The notes beneath the pieces were generated by a model, which made no database searches, was not told where the DNA came from, and was given only the letters and a program-made list of their open reading frames with translations. 64,000 nucleotides of DNA from CAZACQ01 sp964483725 (GTDB lineage Bacteria; Patescibacteriota; Gracilibacteria; Absconditabacterales; Absconditicoccaceae): the NCBI GenBank assembly GCA_964483725.1, contig CAZACQ010000002.1, positions 13,824-77,823 on the forward strand. Reading direction: 5' to 3'. This document shows, piece by piece, positions 21,426 through 34,348 of the stretch; within the stretch, counting starts at the first letter, position 1; each line of letters begins with the position of its first letter. A program made the translations under genes and the position numbers.

Positions 21426-23133
21426 TTATTCAAAATCTATATCTTGTGCAACATATTCATATCAATCTTTATATTCTACAATAAATTTCTTTTCACTAAT
21501 TGATCATTCATGATATACAATATTTTGATCTCAAGCTATTGAACTTATATCATCTTCATCTAGTTCAGTTTCGCAGTGATAAATTCTCAATATTGGATCG
21601 CTTGATAGATAATCTTCTTCTTCCCAGTGAGTTGCATTTAATCTATAATTACAGCTTAGTCAACTTACTCAAAAGTCTTCAGTAGGACTAACAGTCTCTC
21701 AGGCAAATATCATTATATCTGGTATATTAACATTGAATCATCTATTTGATTCAAATTTTTGAGTATTTTCAGTATTAATTTCGTATGTTTGTCTTTCTTC
21801 ATCTGATTGACTTGTATCTTCAGAGCTTTCTTCTTCGTCACTTTCATTTGTATATTCTTCTTCNNNNNNNNNNNNNNNNNNNNNNNNNNNNNNNNNNNNN
21901 NNNNNNNNNNNNNNNNNNNNNNNNNNNNNNNNNNNNNNNNNNNNNNNNNNNNNNNNNNNNNNNTTCTTCTTCGTCACTTTCATTTGTATATTCTTCTTCA
22001 ACACTGTCTTCATCATATGTTTCTTCTATTTGTTCTGCTTCATCTTCAGAGCTATCTTCTTCAGATATTGATGTTTGCTCAAAATCTACCAAATTTGTAG
22101 TGATATTAGCTCATAAGCTAAGATCTAAAACACATTTATATTCATTTAAGTCTCTATCTTGTCAAAGTATTTCAGCTTTTATTTGTCAAGCAGAATAGTC
22201 CAAATCAAAACTACTTATTACATTTATTTGTCTACCGTTATCATAACATATATTTTCTATATTAGCTTGTATATCTTGCTGTATTTTATTATTGTCAAAT
22301 ACATGAATATATCTTGATATGTTTATTAGTTCGTCTTCATTTTTTGGACTTAAGCTATATCACCATATGTCTTCATTGAAGAAATACCATTGATTTAGTT
22401 CTGATGCATTATAAAATTCAATTGAATTTCTATTTATAAATGAATTTGTTGCAAAAACTTCTCTAAGTCTATGACAGTCTTGTGTTGAGCTTCATTCTTC
22501 ACATGTAAAAGGCCTTATTCATAATATTTCTTCAAATTGTTCTCATGTTCAATTTTCTATTTTTTCTAATATACTAATTCTTCATTCTTCTTCTTTTACA
22601 GTGAATCATGTATTATTTTCAAAGTCTATATAAAATCAATCTTGACCATAATAATATGCAGTCTCTTCAATATCTTCTTCCTCATCTTTGTCTTCATCTT
22701 TTTTATCCTCGTCTTCTTTTTCATCTTTATCATTAGTTTCTAATTCTTCAATTTCACTTACTTCAACAATATATGTTCATCTAGATAAATCTTCTATTTC
22801 TCATCTTATCATTACATTTTTTCATTCATAGTTGCTTAGTGAAATTGTTCTACTCTTTATTCAAAAACTTTCTTTCTCTGTTTCTAAATATTGTGTATAT
22901 CATCTAACTTTATCTACTCATGTAAGAATTCATTCTTTTAGAATTTCATCTCATACATAATATCTATCAGTATCAATTTCATTTTGTCAAGTATTCACTC
23001 AAGCTCAGTTGTTGTTAGTTTCTAAATCATTTAAAATATTTGTTCAAAAATACACTCATACTACAAATACTGCAAAAACTACTACAATTGAAACTAATTT
23101 ACTGATATTATTATTTTTCTTTTTTTTAGGCAT
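21426..23133 (-). CDS. Acidic single-pass membrane protein, interrupted by an assembly gap
   Basis: Starts MPKKKKNNNISK, followed by one membrane helix (about residues 13-30), then a large exported domain. It has a beta-rich N-terminal half, a Lys/Asp/Glu-rich linker (KDEKEDEDKKDEDKDEEEDI), a middle domain with Cys pairs (RPFTCEEGSSTQDCHRLRE), and a second acidic linker containing EEEYTNESDEEE. I do not recognise the family. A 100-base N gap at 21864-21963 falls in that linker. The 36 bases on either side are the same, and removing the gap plus one copy restores a single frame of 523 aa. It heads an operon with the PrsW-like protease. Confidence 0.75.
21864..21963. other. 100-base N gap, probably an unmerged overlap
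   Basis: Exactly 100 N in the acidic linker. Bases 21828-21863 and 21964-21999 match. A shift of 136 bases puts both flanks in the same minus-strand frame. A collapsed short tandem repeat of the linker is the alternative. Confidence 0.8.
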
Positions 23134-23301
23134 TTTTAGTTATTTTATAATATTATAAATACATGTAAGATTTATAATAATTATATATTCAAAATCAATA
23201 TTATTTGTTGTTCAAACTTATATTTTATTGATTTTAAAGATTATATCATTATAAACACAAATTGTATACTTAAATTTATTATTAAATTTTATTATTTGAT
23301 T

Positions 23302-24810
23302 ATGAAATTCACAATAATAGTTTATTGATGTCAGATGAATTATTCTGATAGTGCTAGAATAAGAGCTATACTAAGAAATTGTTGATTAGAATATGTAGAT
23401 ACTATTCAAGAAGCTGATCTTGTAATAATTGATACTTGTTCAGTAAGACAGAAATCTGAGGATAAGGTATTTGGTAAATTGAAAGAAATTCCATCTGATA
23501 AGAAAATCTGGATTACTTGATGTATGATTCAACATAATTTGAACTTGAAAAAGGTTAATAAACTAGAGGAAACAGTAAATAATATGTTTAATTTATGAAA
23601 TTTTCAAGGTAACCTGGAAACAAATGAACCTATAATTGCTTGATTAGAGGAAGATAGTTTGGATGATATTTTATATAAATTCAAAAAGAATAATCCTGAT
23701 TTAGAATGATTTAAACAACAAGTATTGCTTCTAAATAATGCATTCAATCCATTGTATAAAAAAATTAAGTCAAGCTTTGATAATTTAGAGCTTATTTTTA
23801 GAATTGATGATCTTGGTTATATTCCCAAAATTATGCAAAAAATATGATATGATATACAAGCACACTCACAAGCAGAAATTAATAATGAATATACATGAAT
23901 AATTCCTAATTGAGCAAATCAATTACTAGATTATAATTCAAAAGTTGCTTATGTCCCAATCCAGACTTGATGCTCACAGTTTTGTGCTTACTGTATAGTT
24001 CCATATGCAAGAGGTCTTGAAAAAAATAGAAATTTTGATGAGATAATAAATGAAGTTAAGCATCATTTAGATAATTGAGTTGAAGAAATAGTTTTGGTAG
24101 GTCAGATAGTTAACAAACACCCAGAATTTAATAAAATAGTTAAAGAAATTTTAAAATTCAATAAATTAAAGTGGCTGAGGTATACTTCACCTTATCCTAC
24201 TTATTATAATGATGAGCTTTTCCTTTTGCATCAAAATGAAGAAAAATTATGTCCACATATACATATTCCTGTGCAATCTTGATCTAATGATATTTTAAAA
24301 AAAATGTTTAGGTGATATAAAGTAGAACAATTCAAAGAATTCATTGATCATATTTATTGATTAGATAGAAGAATTAGTATTACTACAGATATTATTATAT
24401 GATTTCCATGAGAGACTGAAGAAGATTTCAATATGAGTTTAGACTTAGCTAGATATTCAAAATTTGATATGATTTTTATGTGAATTTATTCTCCAAGACC
24501 TGGTACTATATGAGCCAAAAGATACGAAGATGATATTCCCAAAAAAACAAAAAGTGAAAGATGGCATCAAATGAATGAAATTCTTAAAAAAACATCATAT
24601 GAAAATAATCAAAAAGATATCTGATCAATTTATGATGTTATGATAACCAATATTTGAAAATCAGCAATATGATATAATGAACAAATGAAAAATGTTATTG
24701 TAGAAAATCTTTCTGACAATGACAAAAAAAATATTTCTGTTTGAGAATTTTATAAAATTAAGATTAATCGTGCTGAAAGTTTTAATTTATATTGAGAAAT
24801 TGTTTTTTAA
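23302..24810 (+). CDS. miaB: tRNA methylthiotransferase MiaB with an insertion
   Basis: A 502-aa radical-SAM enzyme that adds a methylthio group to i6A37 of tRNA. The N-terminal cluster Cys are C10 (VYGCQMN), C46 (DTCSVR) and C74 (TGCMIQ). The radical-SAM triad is in QTGCSQFCAYCIVPYARG starting at C224, and the C-terminal TRAM-like domain follows. In typical MiaB the first radical-SAM Cys lies near residue 155; here about 65 extra residues are inserted, helical and Asn/Leu/Lys-rich. HIHIPVQSGS and IIGFPGETEEDF are normal. Fe-S clusters must come from a Suf-type system. Confidence 0.92.
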
Positions 24811-24825
24811 AAATTAATTTTACAT

Positions 24826-25593
24826 ATGAGTGATTGTCTTGAAATTTTACAATCTTGAGTTTACAAGATAAAACATAAAAATTTAAGTGAATGTATTGAC
24901 TGAAGATATAAGTTATCAAACAAAAGGGTGGCAGTAAGTATTCCTGGAGCTGACATATGAGACTTAGCTATTTTTCTTGCTTTTTTTAATTCACTTAAAA
25001 AGAAACATCCAGATTTTGATTATAATAGATATGATATATTGATTGCTTTTTTGGAGCTTGTTGGCTGAGTAGAAAATTTTTCTTTTCATACAGATGATAA
25101 ACATTTAGATACAAATTATTGCTTGGCTAATGTAGATAATTGTATATGATGCTGACATATTTATAATGAACTATATACTCCTTGAAAATATTGACTAAAT
25201 CAAGATGATATTTCATTTTTATTAAAAACAATTTCTTGATTAGATAAAAATTGAGCAAATAATGAGGTTTTGAGGTGAAAACATGCTGAAGAAGCTGTTT
25301 TGATTGTTCATTCTTTTGAATATTGAATTTATCATTCATTTCTAGATCCTAGTTGAAATAATAGACAATTCTTTGTATTTACTCCTGAAACTATTAGAGC
25401 TAGACATAGTAGGATTATTGATATATTGTTTGATAAATGAATTTTTTCATCTTTTTTTGATAAAAATGAAATTTTAGATAAAATTGATGATATTACTCAG
25501 AAACATCTTAATAATACAGCTGAAATGTTAGCAAAATGAAAAAAAATAATACATGTTAATTTCGATGAAAATTGAATTATACAGTTTGTTTAG
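24826..25593 (+). CDS. Unknown protein with a beta-carbonic-anhydrase-like motif
   Basis: A 255-aa soluble protein. It carries ECIDGRY (C23-x-D25-x-R27), which is the Cys-Asp-x-Arg spacing of the zinc site and dyad of beta-carbonic anhydrases, followed by a PGAD turn near residue 40, H88 in SFHTDD, and NCIGCGHIY with C106, C109 and H111. A beta-carbonic anhydrase would have H-x2-C about 50 residues after the Arg; here the Cys is displaced, so it is at best a divergent relative or an unrelated metal site. A further conserved-looking block is LRGKHAEEAVLIVHSFEYG. It starts 15 bases after miaB. The family is not one I can name. Confidence 0.6.
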
Positions 25594-25680
25594 TATTTCA
25601 TTTAAATTTATAAACTTATAATTGATTTTTAATCTTAATTATATAATATCTTGCTTAATTTAACCTCAAATAAATTAGGC

Positions 25681-28600
25681 ATGAACTTAAATTCTTTATT
25701 CCAAAAAGCCAGAACTAACTTTAGATATACATTTTTGGCCATTTTTTGATTTTTGATATTATGATGATCATGATTTTATGTTTATTATGAATTTTTCACT
25801 GATGAGTCTTTTATAGAAATAGTTAAAGACAAAAGAGAAGAATATGTTCCATCCTTAGCAGATTGAGTTTTCAAGGTAGAGTCTGCAAACTTTGATTTTG
25901 GTCAAAGAAAAATTCCTTATGATGTATGAAAGCTTGAGTTTGTTTTTAGTGAAAACTTGGACCCTGAAAGTGTTAATCAAGATACTTTTGAAATACAGCC
26001 ATATTTGACAGGTGATTTGTCTGTAAAAGATAATATAATAACATACAACCTAAGTGGTGATATGAAAGAGTGACAGTTTTATGATGTTTATATTACTGAT
26101 TGAATAAGATCTCATGATGATAGAACTTTACAGTCAACATTGAATTATAGTTTGGAAGCAGTGCAGTGAGTAGAAATTACTAGTTTTGTTCCTGAATGAG
26201 ACTTAAGAACTTTTTCTCAAAATTTTATAGCAATATTTAATATTCCTGTAGTGCCTTTGACAAATTTGGACGCTAGAGATGAATTACATTGTCCTTTTGA
26301 GATTTCTCCAAGTATAGAAGGTAGGTGTGATTGGGCTACTACAAGTGTAGTTGAATTTATCCCAGATGAATCACTAAAATGAGCTACTGATTATAAAGTA
26401 AAAATTGATGCAACAGATGAATTAGTATATCCACTTACTGAATCTTATGAGTATGAAGTGAATACTCCTGATTTACAAGTTTATTTGCCAAGAAATTCTT
26501 TTTCTCCTAGTAATGGTATGAATATTAGAACTAATTATCCAGTAGAACTTGAAGAATTAAAATCAAAAATTTCTCTTTATTTTGAAAATTCTTCTGGGCT
26601 TGAATTAGATTTTTCTTTAGAAAGTACTAATGATAGCAAAACTAGATTTAATTTACAGGTAGATTGAGTTATTGATGAATATGATGATTTTGATCCTGAC
26701 AATCCTCCTTTGTCTCATAATGAATTTTATTATTGAAAAGATTATTATATAAATGTAGATTCTGGCTTACCTCCTAAATATTGAAATAGAGATACAAGTC
26801 AAAGTTTCTCTTCTAGTTTGACTTCTTCAGATTTCTTGACTAGTTTTTCTGCTCACAAAAGTATATATTCATGAGATGAACTTTTAGATACTAATAGATT
26901 GTCTGAGATTACTCATTACAAATATTGAGATAAAAGTGTACTTTTAGTTCCTGTAAGTGATACTTTTTATGAATTAAATTTTGATCAAGAAGTAGACTTA
27001 GATAAGAACTTGTACAAACTGTATGATCAAGACTGAAATGAGTATGATTATAATATAGAATATTTTCAAAAAGAAGAGGATTGAGATGAACTTGATAACA
27101 AAAAAAGAGTAAAAATTACTCCAGTACATGATTTTCCAAATGATAAAAAATTCTTTGTAGAAATAAGTGATGATATTCATACAAATCAAAATAAAGTAAC
27201 TACAAAATCTTTTAAAACTCCTGAAGATTTAGAACTAACAAGATATGAATATGTGTCTTACACTAAATCTTGTGTTTATTTTAATAATAGAATAAATTAT
27301 TCTGATAATGATTGAGCAATTTCTTATTCACCAGATGCAATAATTAGAAATATTTCAGATGGTCAAAATATACCTTGGAACCTTAGAGAAGCATCAGACC
27401 AAGAATTGATAGATAATGGTTATTGTCCAAGAGCAAAAGAATGAGAGTCTTTGTGGGTAATAAATTCTCGTTTGAATCCAGATTCTGTTTATGAATTGAG
27501 TTTGGAGTGATGAATTGTTGACTATTATAACAATGTATTAGATGAATGATTTAGCTGGGATGTAGAAACTGAAAGTATTAGAAATGAAGATATGTTTATT
27601 TATAGCTCTGTAAGTAAGGATGAAAATATTTTTCCTTCTTATGAGCCACTTGTTGTAAACTTACAGTCTATAAATATGGATCAAATAGATATGGAAGTTT
27701 GTGAAATGGATTTTGATTGATATTTGCATTATTTACAAAATAGAAATACAATTCGTTCTACCAGAGAAACTTACAGTCCAAATTGTGTGAGTACTACTAC
27801 AAAAACATTGGATTTAGATAACTATCATTGGGATTTGTCCAATAATAAGTTTGATTTACAAGAAGATATTCTGGAAAGAGAATTTAATGAAAATTTTGTA
27901 CTTGTGAGGTCTAATGTTCCTTGATATGATACAGGTAGGTCTTCATGAAAATCATTTACAGATTTATATATTAGATCTAATCTGAGTTTGACACTTGAAG
28001 ATTGATGAAATAAGTCTATACTTTTTGCTACAGACTTTAAATGAGAAGAAATAATTTCTGACTTAGATTTTCAATTTTATGAAAGAGATAGGAATTCTCA
28101 TCTTTGATATTCACAAATTGATAGAGAAGTAGTTTTCAATGAAGAAAAATGAGCTTATGAAATGTATGATAGTTTTGATTTGGCTATTGCTAGTAATGAT
28201 GATTACTTTACAATCTTGAATAAAACAGATGATAGACTTAGTAATCATGATTTTTCATATTTAGGTTGAACTACTACAAGTCAAACTCATTTTCTTTACT
28301 TGTATACAGATAGACCAATTTACAAACCTTGAGATAAAGTACAATTAAAATGATTACTTAGAGATTTTACTTTTGATGGTTATCAAGCTAGTAAATTCCA
28401 AACTTGAACTGTTAAAGTTCATGATTCTCAAAGAAGTAAGGTTAATGAATTTGAGGTTCAAATAGATGGCAATTCTAATTTTACATGAGAATTTACTTTA
28501 CCAGATGATCCTGCTTTGGGTAGATATACTTTTAGATTTGAGCCAGATTCTGAAAGTATACAATCTATCCCAAATGATGCAAGTTTTTCTATAGAAGAAT

Positions 28601-31600
28601 ATCAACCAGAAACTTTCCAAATAAATACTGAGTCAGAAAAAGATAATTTCACTTTGTGAGAAAAAGTAAACATACAAGTAAAACCTGAATATTATTTTGG
28701 TGCAAGTATGACTGATACTGTTTGAAATGTAAGGGTAATGAAGCAAAATTATTTTTTTGATGCAAAAGATTACTCATTTTATCAATTTGGTGAATGATAT
28801 TGATATTTTTCTTGCCATTATTGGGGTAATTGTCAGTATGATGATGATTTAGTAGAAAAGATTGAGTTTGAAATAGATGAATCTTGAGTTTATGATTTTG
28901 AATATGAGTTTCCATCTGATTTAGATGAATGAGAACAAATTTATAACTTTATTTTTGAAGTTACTGATCCTGATACTCAAAGACAAGTAAACAAGACTGT
29001 TTCAAAGGTATTACATAATACTGATTGATATGTATGAATTCAGACTTCATATTTCAATACAAAAGATTGATGAATAGATTTTGATTGAGTAGTTTTGGAT
29101 AATAATGCAAATGAGAAAGCAAATTCACAAGTAAAATTAGAATTAATAAAAAGAGAGTGGAAGTCGGTAAGAAAACAATGAGTAGATTGAGTTTATTATA
29201 ATGATTTTTCTTTACATGAAGAAATAGAACAAGATATTGAAATATCTTCTGATAATAAATGAGAATTTAAACATATATTTGATCCTGAATCAACTTGACA
29301 ATATAGAATAAAAGCTACATATACTTGAAGTAATTGAAAAAGTTTTTCATCTTCATCAAATGTTTTTGTAAGTGGTGGTGATTATGTTTCTTGGAGACAA
29401 TGAAATAATGATGTAGTAGATTTTGCCGCAGATGAAATGATGGCAGATGTGTGAGATACTCATGAACTTGTATTACAATCTCCAGTAGATAATTGAAAAG
29501 CTTTGATTGTGATTATGCAAGATGATAATATTCTTGATTATTTTGTACATGAAATCAATTCTTTTGGTGAAGTTATACAAATAGATGTAAAAGAAAATTA
29601 TTATCCAAATTTTTATACTAGAGCATTCTTGATATGAGAAGAAACTGATAATCCTTTGCCAAAATATGCAAGAGCAATGATAAATACTAAAGTAGATATT
29701 GAACACAAAAGATTAAATATTGATGTGCAAGCTCAAGAAGAAAATTATAATCCTCAAGATAATGTGGTGCTGGATATACAAGCAACAGATATTGATTGAA
29801 ACCCAGTATCTAATGTAAATGGTTCTATAGCAGTAGTGGATAAGAGTGTATTAGCATTGGTTGGTAATCCTCAAAAAAATCCTTTTGCTTTCTTTTATGA
29901 AATGACCAGATATTTGGGAGTTACAGCATATAGTTCTATCAAAAATATTGTAGATAAGCTAGAAATCAAAGATCCAAGTGATTGAAAAAAATGATGAGAT
30001 GGAGATGATATTAAATGATCTGATTCTGACAAAGAAAGATGAGAGTTTAGAGATACAGCATTTTGGATTTGAAATTTTGAAACAAATGAAGATGGTTTCA
30101 AACAAATAACTACTGACAACTTACCAGATAATTTAACAACTTGGAATGTAGAAGTAATTGCATCCAAAACAGATTGAAACAAAATTTGAATATGAAGTAC
30201 TACTTTTAGAACAAGTAAAAATGTAATGGTAAGTCCTAATCTACCTGTGTTTTTATCTTCTGATGATGAAATTGTTTTTTCTCCTGTGATTTTTAATAGA
30301 AGCTGACAAGATCAAGAATTTGAAGTTGGTTTTGAATGATCTTTGATGGAAGTTTTTGATGATAGCAAAAAAGTTTTTATAGAAAATGAAGGATCAAAAA
30401 CTGTAAACTTTAGAGCACAAGTTAAGGAAATTTGAATTTTACCTGATAATAATAAGCCATCATCTCAAATCAGAATATCTGCTAGGTGAAAAGAAAATGA
30501 TGAATCTGATATAGTAGTAAAACATCTAAAAATTTATGAATCATCAACACCTGAAGCAGTAGCAACTGTATGACAAACTGATCAAAGGTCTTTTGATGAA
30601 AGAATTTATGTATGACAAATTATGGAAAATAGGGCGGTGTTGGATATTAAATATGCACCAAGTTTGATTTCTTCATTGATTGATTCTTTTGATAGATTGT
30701 TTACTAGTGAATATAGTTCTATTTCAAATCAAATCTGATCTTTGATACCAAATGTATTATTGAAATTCTTATATGAATCTGCTAATGAAGAGCTTGATTT
30801 GACAAAAGAAACAGTAAATGTTTGGAGATGAGATAGGAGATGATATGAAGAAATTCCTGTAAGTGATCATATATATTCAGTTTTAGCTTCTTTGAAAAAC
30901 TTTCAAAAAAATAATTGATGATTTGTTCGTTGGCAAGATTTTGTTTCTAGATCCAATATCTATGCCAATTTTTCTCTTACATCAAATATTGTTTATAATT
31001 TGTGATATATCAAGAAAGCATGATTCCATACTGATGAAAAAGTAATTAATGATGCTATTTCTTATCTTAAAAATGAATTTGAAACAAATCGTAGACCTGG
31101 TTGTACAGTTACGCAATATAATGATTGTACATATTCTGAATACCAAAGATTATCAGCAATTAAAGCTATTTTGAGCTATTCTCCTGATGATTATGATGCA
31201 TTTAATATGTGGAAAACTGTTGATAAAACTAATTCTTCTATAAGATTTCAATTACTTAATTGAGAAGTTATTGCTTATCTTCTTGATTCTGATCTTGAGA
31301 TATCAAATGAAGAAAAGCAAGTATTACAAGATGATTTGGATGAAATAGTAAGAGATATATTGGCAAATGAAGTAGTTTTTAATCCAAGATGAGCTTATAT
31401 ATGAAGAGCAAGTACTCGAAATAGAATATCTAATACTTCTAGATTCATAAATATAATATCAAAAGTAGGAGTAGATGAGTATTCTGATATCCAACCAATT
31501 ATTGATAATATTATTAGATGGATGATGAGTCAAAAAGATGAAGAATGATCTTTTGGTAGTTTGAACAATACTTTGACTGTAGTACAATCATTTACTTCTT

Positions 31601-32367
31601 ACTTGGAAAGTACAGAAGAATTACAAGATTTGGATATGGATGTTGAAATGATGATAAATTCTGAAAAAGTTTCTGAGATGACTTTTGATGATGATAATAA
31701 GTTTTCTTATCACGAAGAAAGAGTACAAATAAGTGATATTCAAGAAAAAAATATATTTAATATTAGTAAAATCTGAGATGGTAGAGTTTATTATGATTTG
31801 TCTTTGAAATACTATATGCCATCTGAAAATATAGATCCAAGAGATCAATGATTTACAGTAGATTTTAAGTATTTTGATTATGATGAATATGAAAAAATAA
31901 AAGCTAAAAAAGATCAAGAATATGCAAAATACCAAGATTGAGATATTTCATATGATGACTTAGAATATCCTAGATCTGTATTTGAATATATTGATCCAGT
32001 AGATAATGCAAATGTTGGTGATTTATTGATTACAAAATATAAAATAATAAATAATGAAACAAGGGATGAAGTAGTTTTTGATTCATTTATACCATCTGGT
32101 GCACAGCTATTAAATCCAAATTTGGAAACTCAAAAATGAGCATATGCTGGATTTGAAACTAATCTATTTGATATACAAGAATATAGATCTGAAAGATTCT
32201 TTGGGTACAAAAATACTCTTTACCCATGAGTTCATACAGGTTTTTATGTAATAAGAGTAACTCATGAATGAGAGTTTAATATTAGACCAAGTATAGCATT
32301 TGAATTTGAGAATGAAGAAGTTTTTGGTAGAAGTGCTGGTAAATTTATTGAATTTATGAGAGACTAA
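25681..32367 (+). CDS. Giant alpha-2-macroglobulin-like protein
   Basis: A 2228-aa exported protein anchored by an N-terminal membrane helix (about residues 18-40). The bacterial alpha-2-macroglobulin order is recognisable: N-terminal beta domains, the MG2 signature LYLYTDRPIYKPGDKVQLKG near residue 873, the A2M domain around AFWIGNFETNEDGF near 1459 with SPNLPVFLSSDDEI, and the helical thioester-type domain after about 1640. The thioester CxEQ is not there: the matching stretch reads FTSEYSSISNQIG. Bacterial A2Ms trap attacking proteases and defend the envelope; forms without the thioester exist and must act by shape change alone. The usual partner PbpC is not adjacent. It is larger than E. 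coli homologues by about 570 aa, mainly in the N-terminal region. Confidence 0.88.
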
Positions 32368-32395
32368 TTTATTTATTAACTACCAAAATATAACA

Positions 32396-32623
32396 ATGAG
32401 AAAAATAATTTTATTATCTTTATCTGTATTTCTTTTTTCTTTTTATTCTGTTTATTTTATAATATATGAAAAAGAAGAAGTATTTGCTTTTACTAGTGAA
32501 AGAGAAGGTGGTTTTGAAGTTGATGTAGCTGGTTCTGATGTGGCTTGAGTTTGAAAGGAGAATGAAACTGCAAATTATCAGAATATAATTAATTGTTGAT
32601 TGTGAGTGGCACGATTTTTCTAA
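32396..32623 (+). CDS. Small exported peptide (75 aa)
   Basis: A 75-aa protein: a hydrophobic N-terminal signal or anchor (IILLSLSVFLFSFYSVYFII), then a charged and Gly-rich tail ending VAxFF, with the x encoded by CGA. One Cys lies near the end (INCGLG). I do not recognise it. It lies 28 bases after the A2M gene and may be co-transcribed. Confidence 0.55.
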
Positions 32624-32783
32624 ATAAAAAACTCTGCTCTTGAGAATTAGAGAAATATTTTTATAATTTGACAATTTGTTTAGTATTAATTATAATTGAT
32701 TGTATATATAAATAATATTTAGGCTTGAAATATGTCTTAAATTCTTTATTATCAAAACAATATTTATTTTTTTGTAAAATAAA

Positions 32784-33584
32784 ATGGAAGAAAATAAAAA
32801 TAATAAAGCAGAATTGTTACTGAGTACTGATACAATTTCCTGATATTGATTGGACTTAATATTTCAAACTGCACAAAATGTAAACTTTGATTGACTTGAT
32901 TTAGCTATGTGGAAAAGCTTTGATTCATGGAGCATATCATATGTTAAAAAGCTTACTGAAAAATATGATATTCCAGTTAAAATTATACAATTATCTGAGA
33001 ATGTTAACTGAAAAGAAATGAATCAAGCTGTTGATATGGCAAGAGAGCTTTGAGTAAATACAATTACTATTAATGCTCCTAAAATAACAAATTATAAGTC
33101 TTATAAATTTTTAACTAATAATCTATGAGCATATAAAAGACATAATCCAAATATTAAATTTTCTATAATAAATCCTCCCAAAAGCAGCATATCTATACTT
33201 CCTGTTTATAAATATCGTTTTACAAATGTTATTGAAATTTTTAAAAAATATAAATTTTATCTAGGTTTGGATATTGCTAATTTAGATGAAACATCTTTGG
33301 AAACTAATTTTCTTAGAAAAATTTCTTGATTTATACCATATTTATCTGCTGTTTACTTATCAGATAAAACTAAGACAGGTATAGGTCATGTACCACTTTG
33401 AGAATGATCTTTGAAATTAGAATCTGTTCTTAAAAAGTTTAAACAAAATGAATATTATTGATACTTTAGTATAAAATTAAATATTGATAAAAAAGATTTA
33501 TCAGATATTGAAAAAGTAGAGCAGATACTAAAAAAATGTAGACTTTTTTATAAAGAAAAATTTGCTGACTTAGTAATTAATTAA
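32784..33584 (+). CDS. Sugar phosphate isomerase/epimerase (xylose-isomerase-like TIM barrel)
   Basis: A 266-aa protein with the alternating pattern of an AP-endonuclease-2/xylose-isomerase-like TIM barrel: LLLSTDTISGYGLDLIF, FDGLDLAMW, VKIIQLSEN, NTITINAPK, FYLGLDIANLDE, AVYLSDKTKTGIGHVPLGEG. The IGHVPLGEG end is common in family members that isomerise sugars or sugar-like keto acids. Metal-binding residues are partly visible. The substrate cannot be read from the sequence. It opens the block that runs into uppS, dnaN, ftsA and ftsZ. Confidence 0.75.
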
Positions 33585-33604
33585 TTTATTAATAATTTTT
33601 TTTG

Positions 33605-34324
33605 ATGCATTATCCAAAGCATATTTGATTTATTCCTGATTGAAACAGAACTTGGGCTAAAAAAAAATGAGTCCCAAGTTTTTTGTGACACTTAGAAGGT
33701 TTTAATACATTAGTTTCTGCTGCAAAATACTTATTTACACATACTGATCTTAAAGTTTTTAGTGCTTGGTGATTAAGTACTGAGAATAAAAATTCTAGAT
33801 CTAATGAAGAATTAGAATATCTTTATAATTTGTATGAAAAAATTCCTAGTGAATTAGAATCTTTTATGATTGAACACAAAATTAATTTTAAACGAGTGGG
33901 AACTAAAGAATGACTTCCACAAAAATTAGTAAATTTCTTGGAGTCAAAAGAGAAAGACCTTTGTTTTGATTCAGATAAATATATTGTATTAGCTGTTAAT
34001 TATTGAGGTAGAGACGAAATTTGTAGATGAGTGTCAAATCTTTTAAAAGACAATTCAAATCTTACTTGTTGAGAACTTTTGTCAAATTTTGATAAAAATT
34101 ATTTTGAAAAATATCTTGATTTTTTTTGATTGCCCAATATAGATTTAGTTATAAGAACTAAATGAGAATCTGCTAAAAGATTGTCTTGATTTATGCTTTG
34201 GTGGGTTTGATATGCAGAACTTTATTTTACTGAAAAGCTTTGTCCAGAGTTTGATCATAATGAAATAGATAAAGCTTTAGAATGGTTTAATAATATATAT
34301 CATGAACGTAATTTTGGTAAATAA
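33605..34324 (+). CDS. uppS: Undecaprenyl diphosphate synthase
   Basis: A 239-aa cis-prenyltransferase that extends farnesyl diphosphate with isopentenyl diphosphate to the C55 lipid carrier for cell-wall sugars. Hallmarks: HIGFIPDGNRTWAKKKG with the catalytic Asp, the GHLEGF stretch, SAWGLSTEN, VLAVNYGGRDEI, and the C-terminal DLVIRTKGESAKRLSGF followed by AELYF. Codon 97 is CGA (FK-x-VGTKEGLP), a position where both Trp and Arg occur in homologues. It is 21 bases downstream of the TIM-barrel gene and 25 upstream of dnaN. Confidence 0.92.
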
Positions 34325-34348
34325 TTTTAAAAATTAAATTAATAAAAT

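Noticed and set aside
23134..23301. Regulatory RNA between the divergent genes
   Set aside because: Only AT-rich sequence with no stable structure or known riboswitch motif visible.
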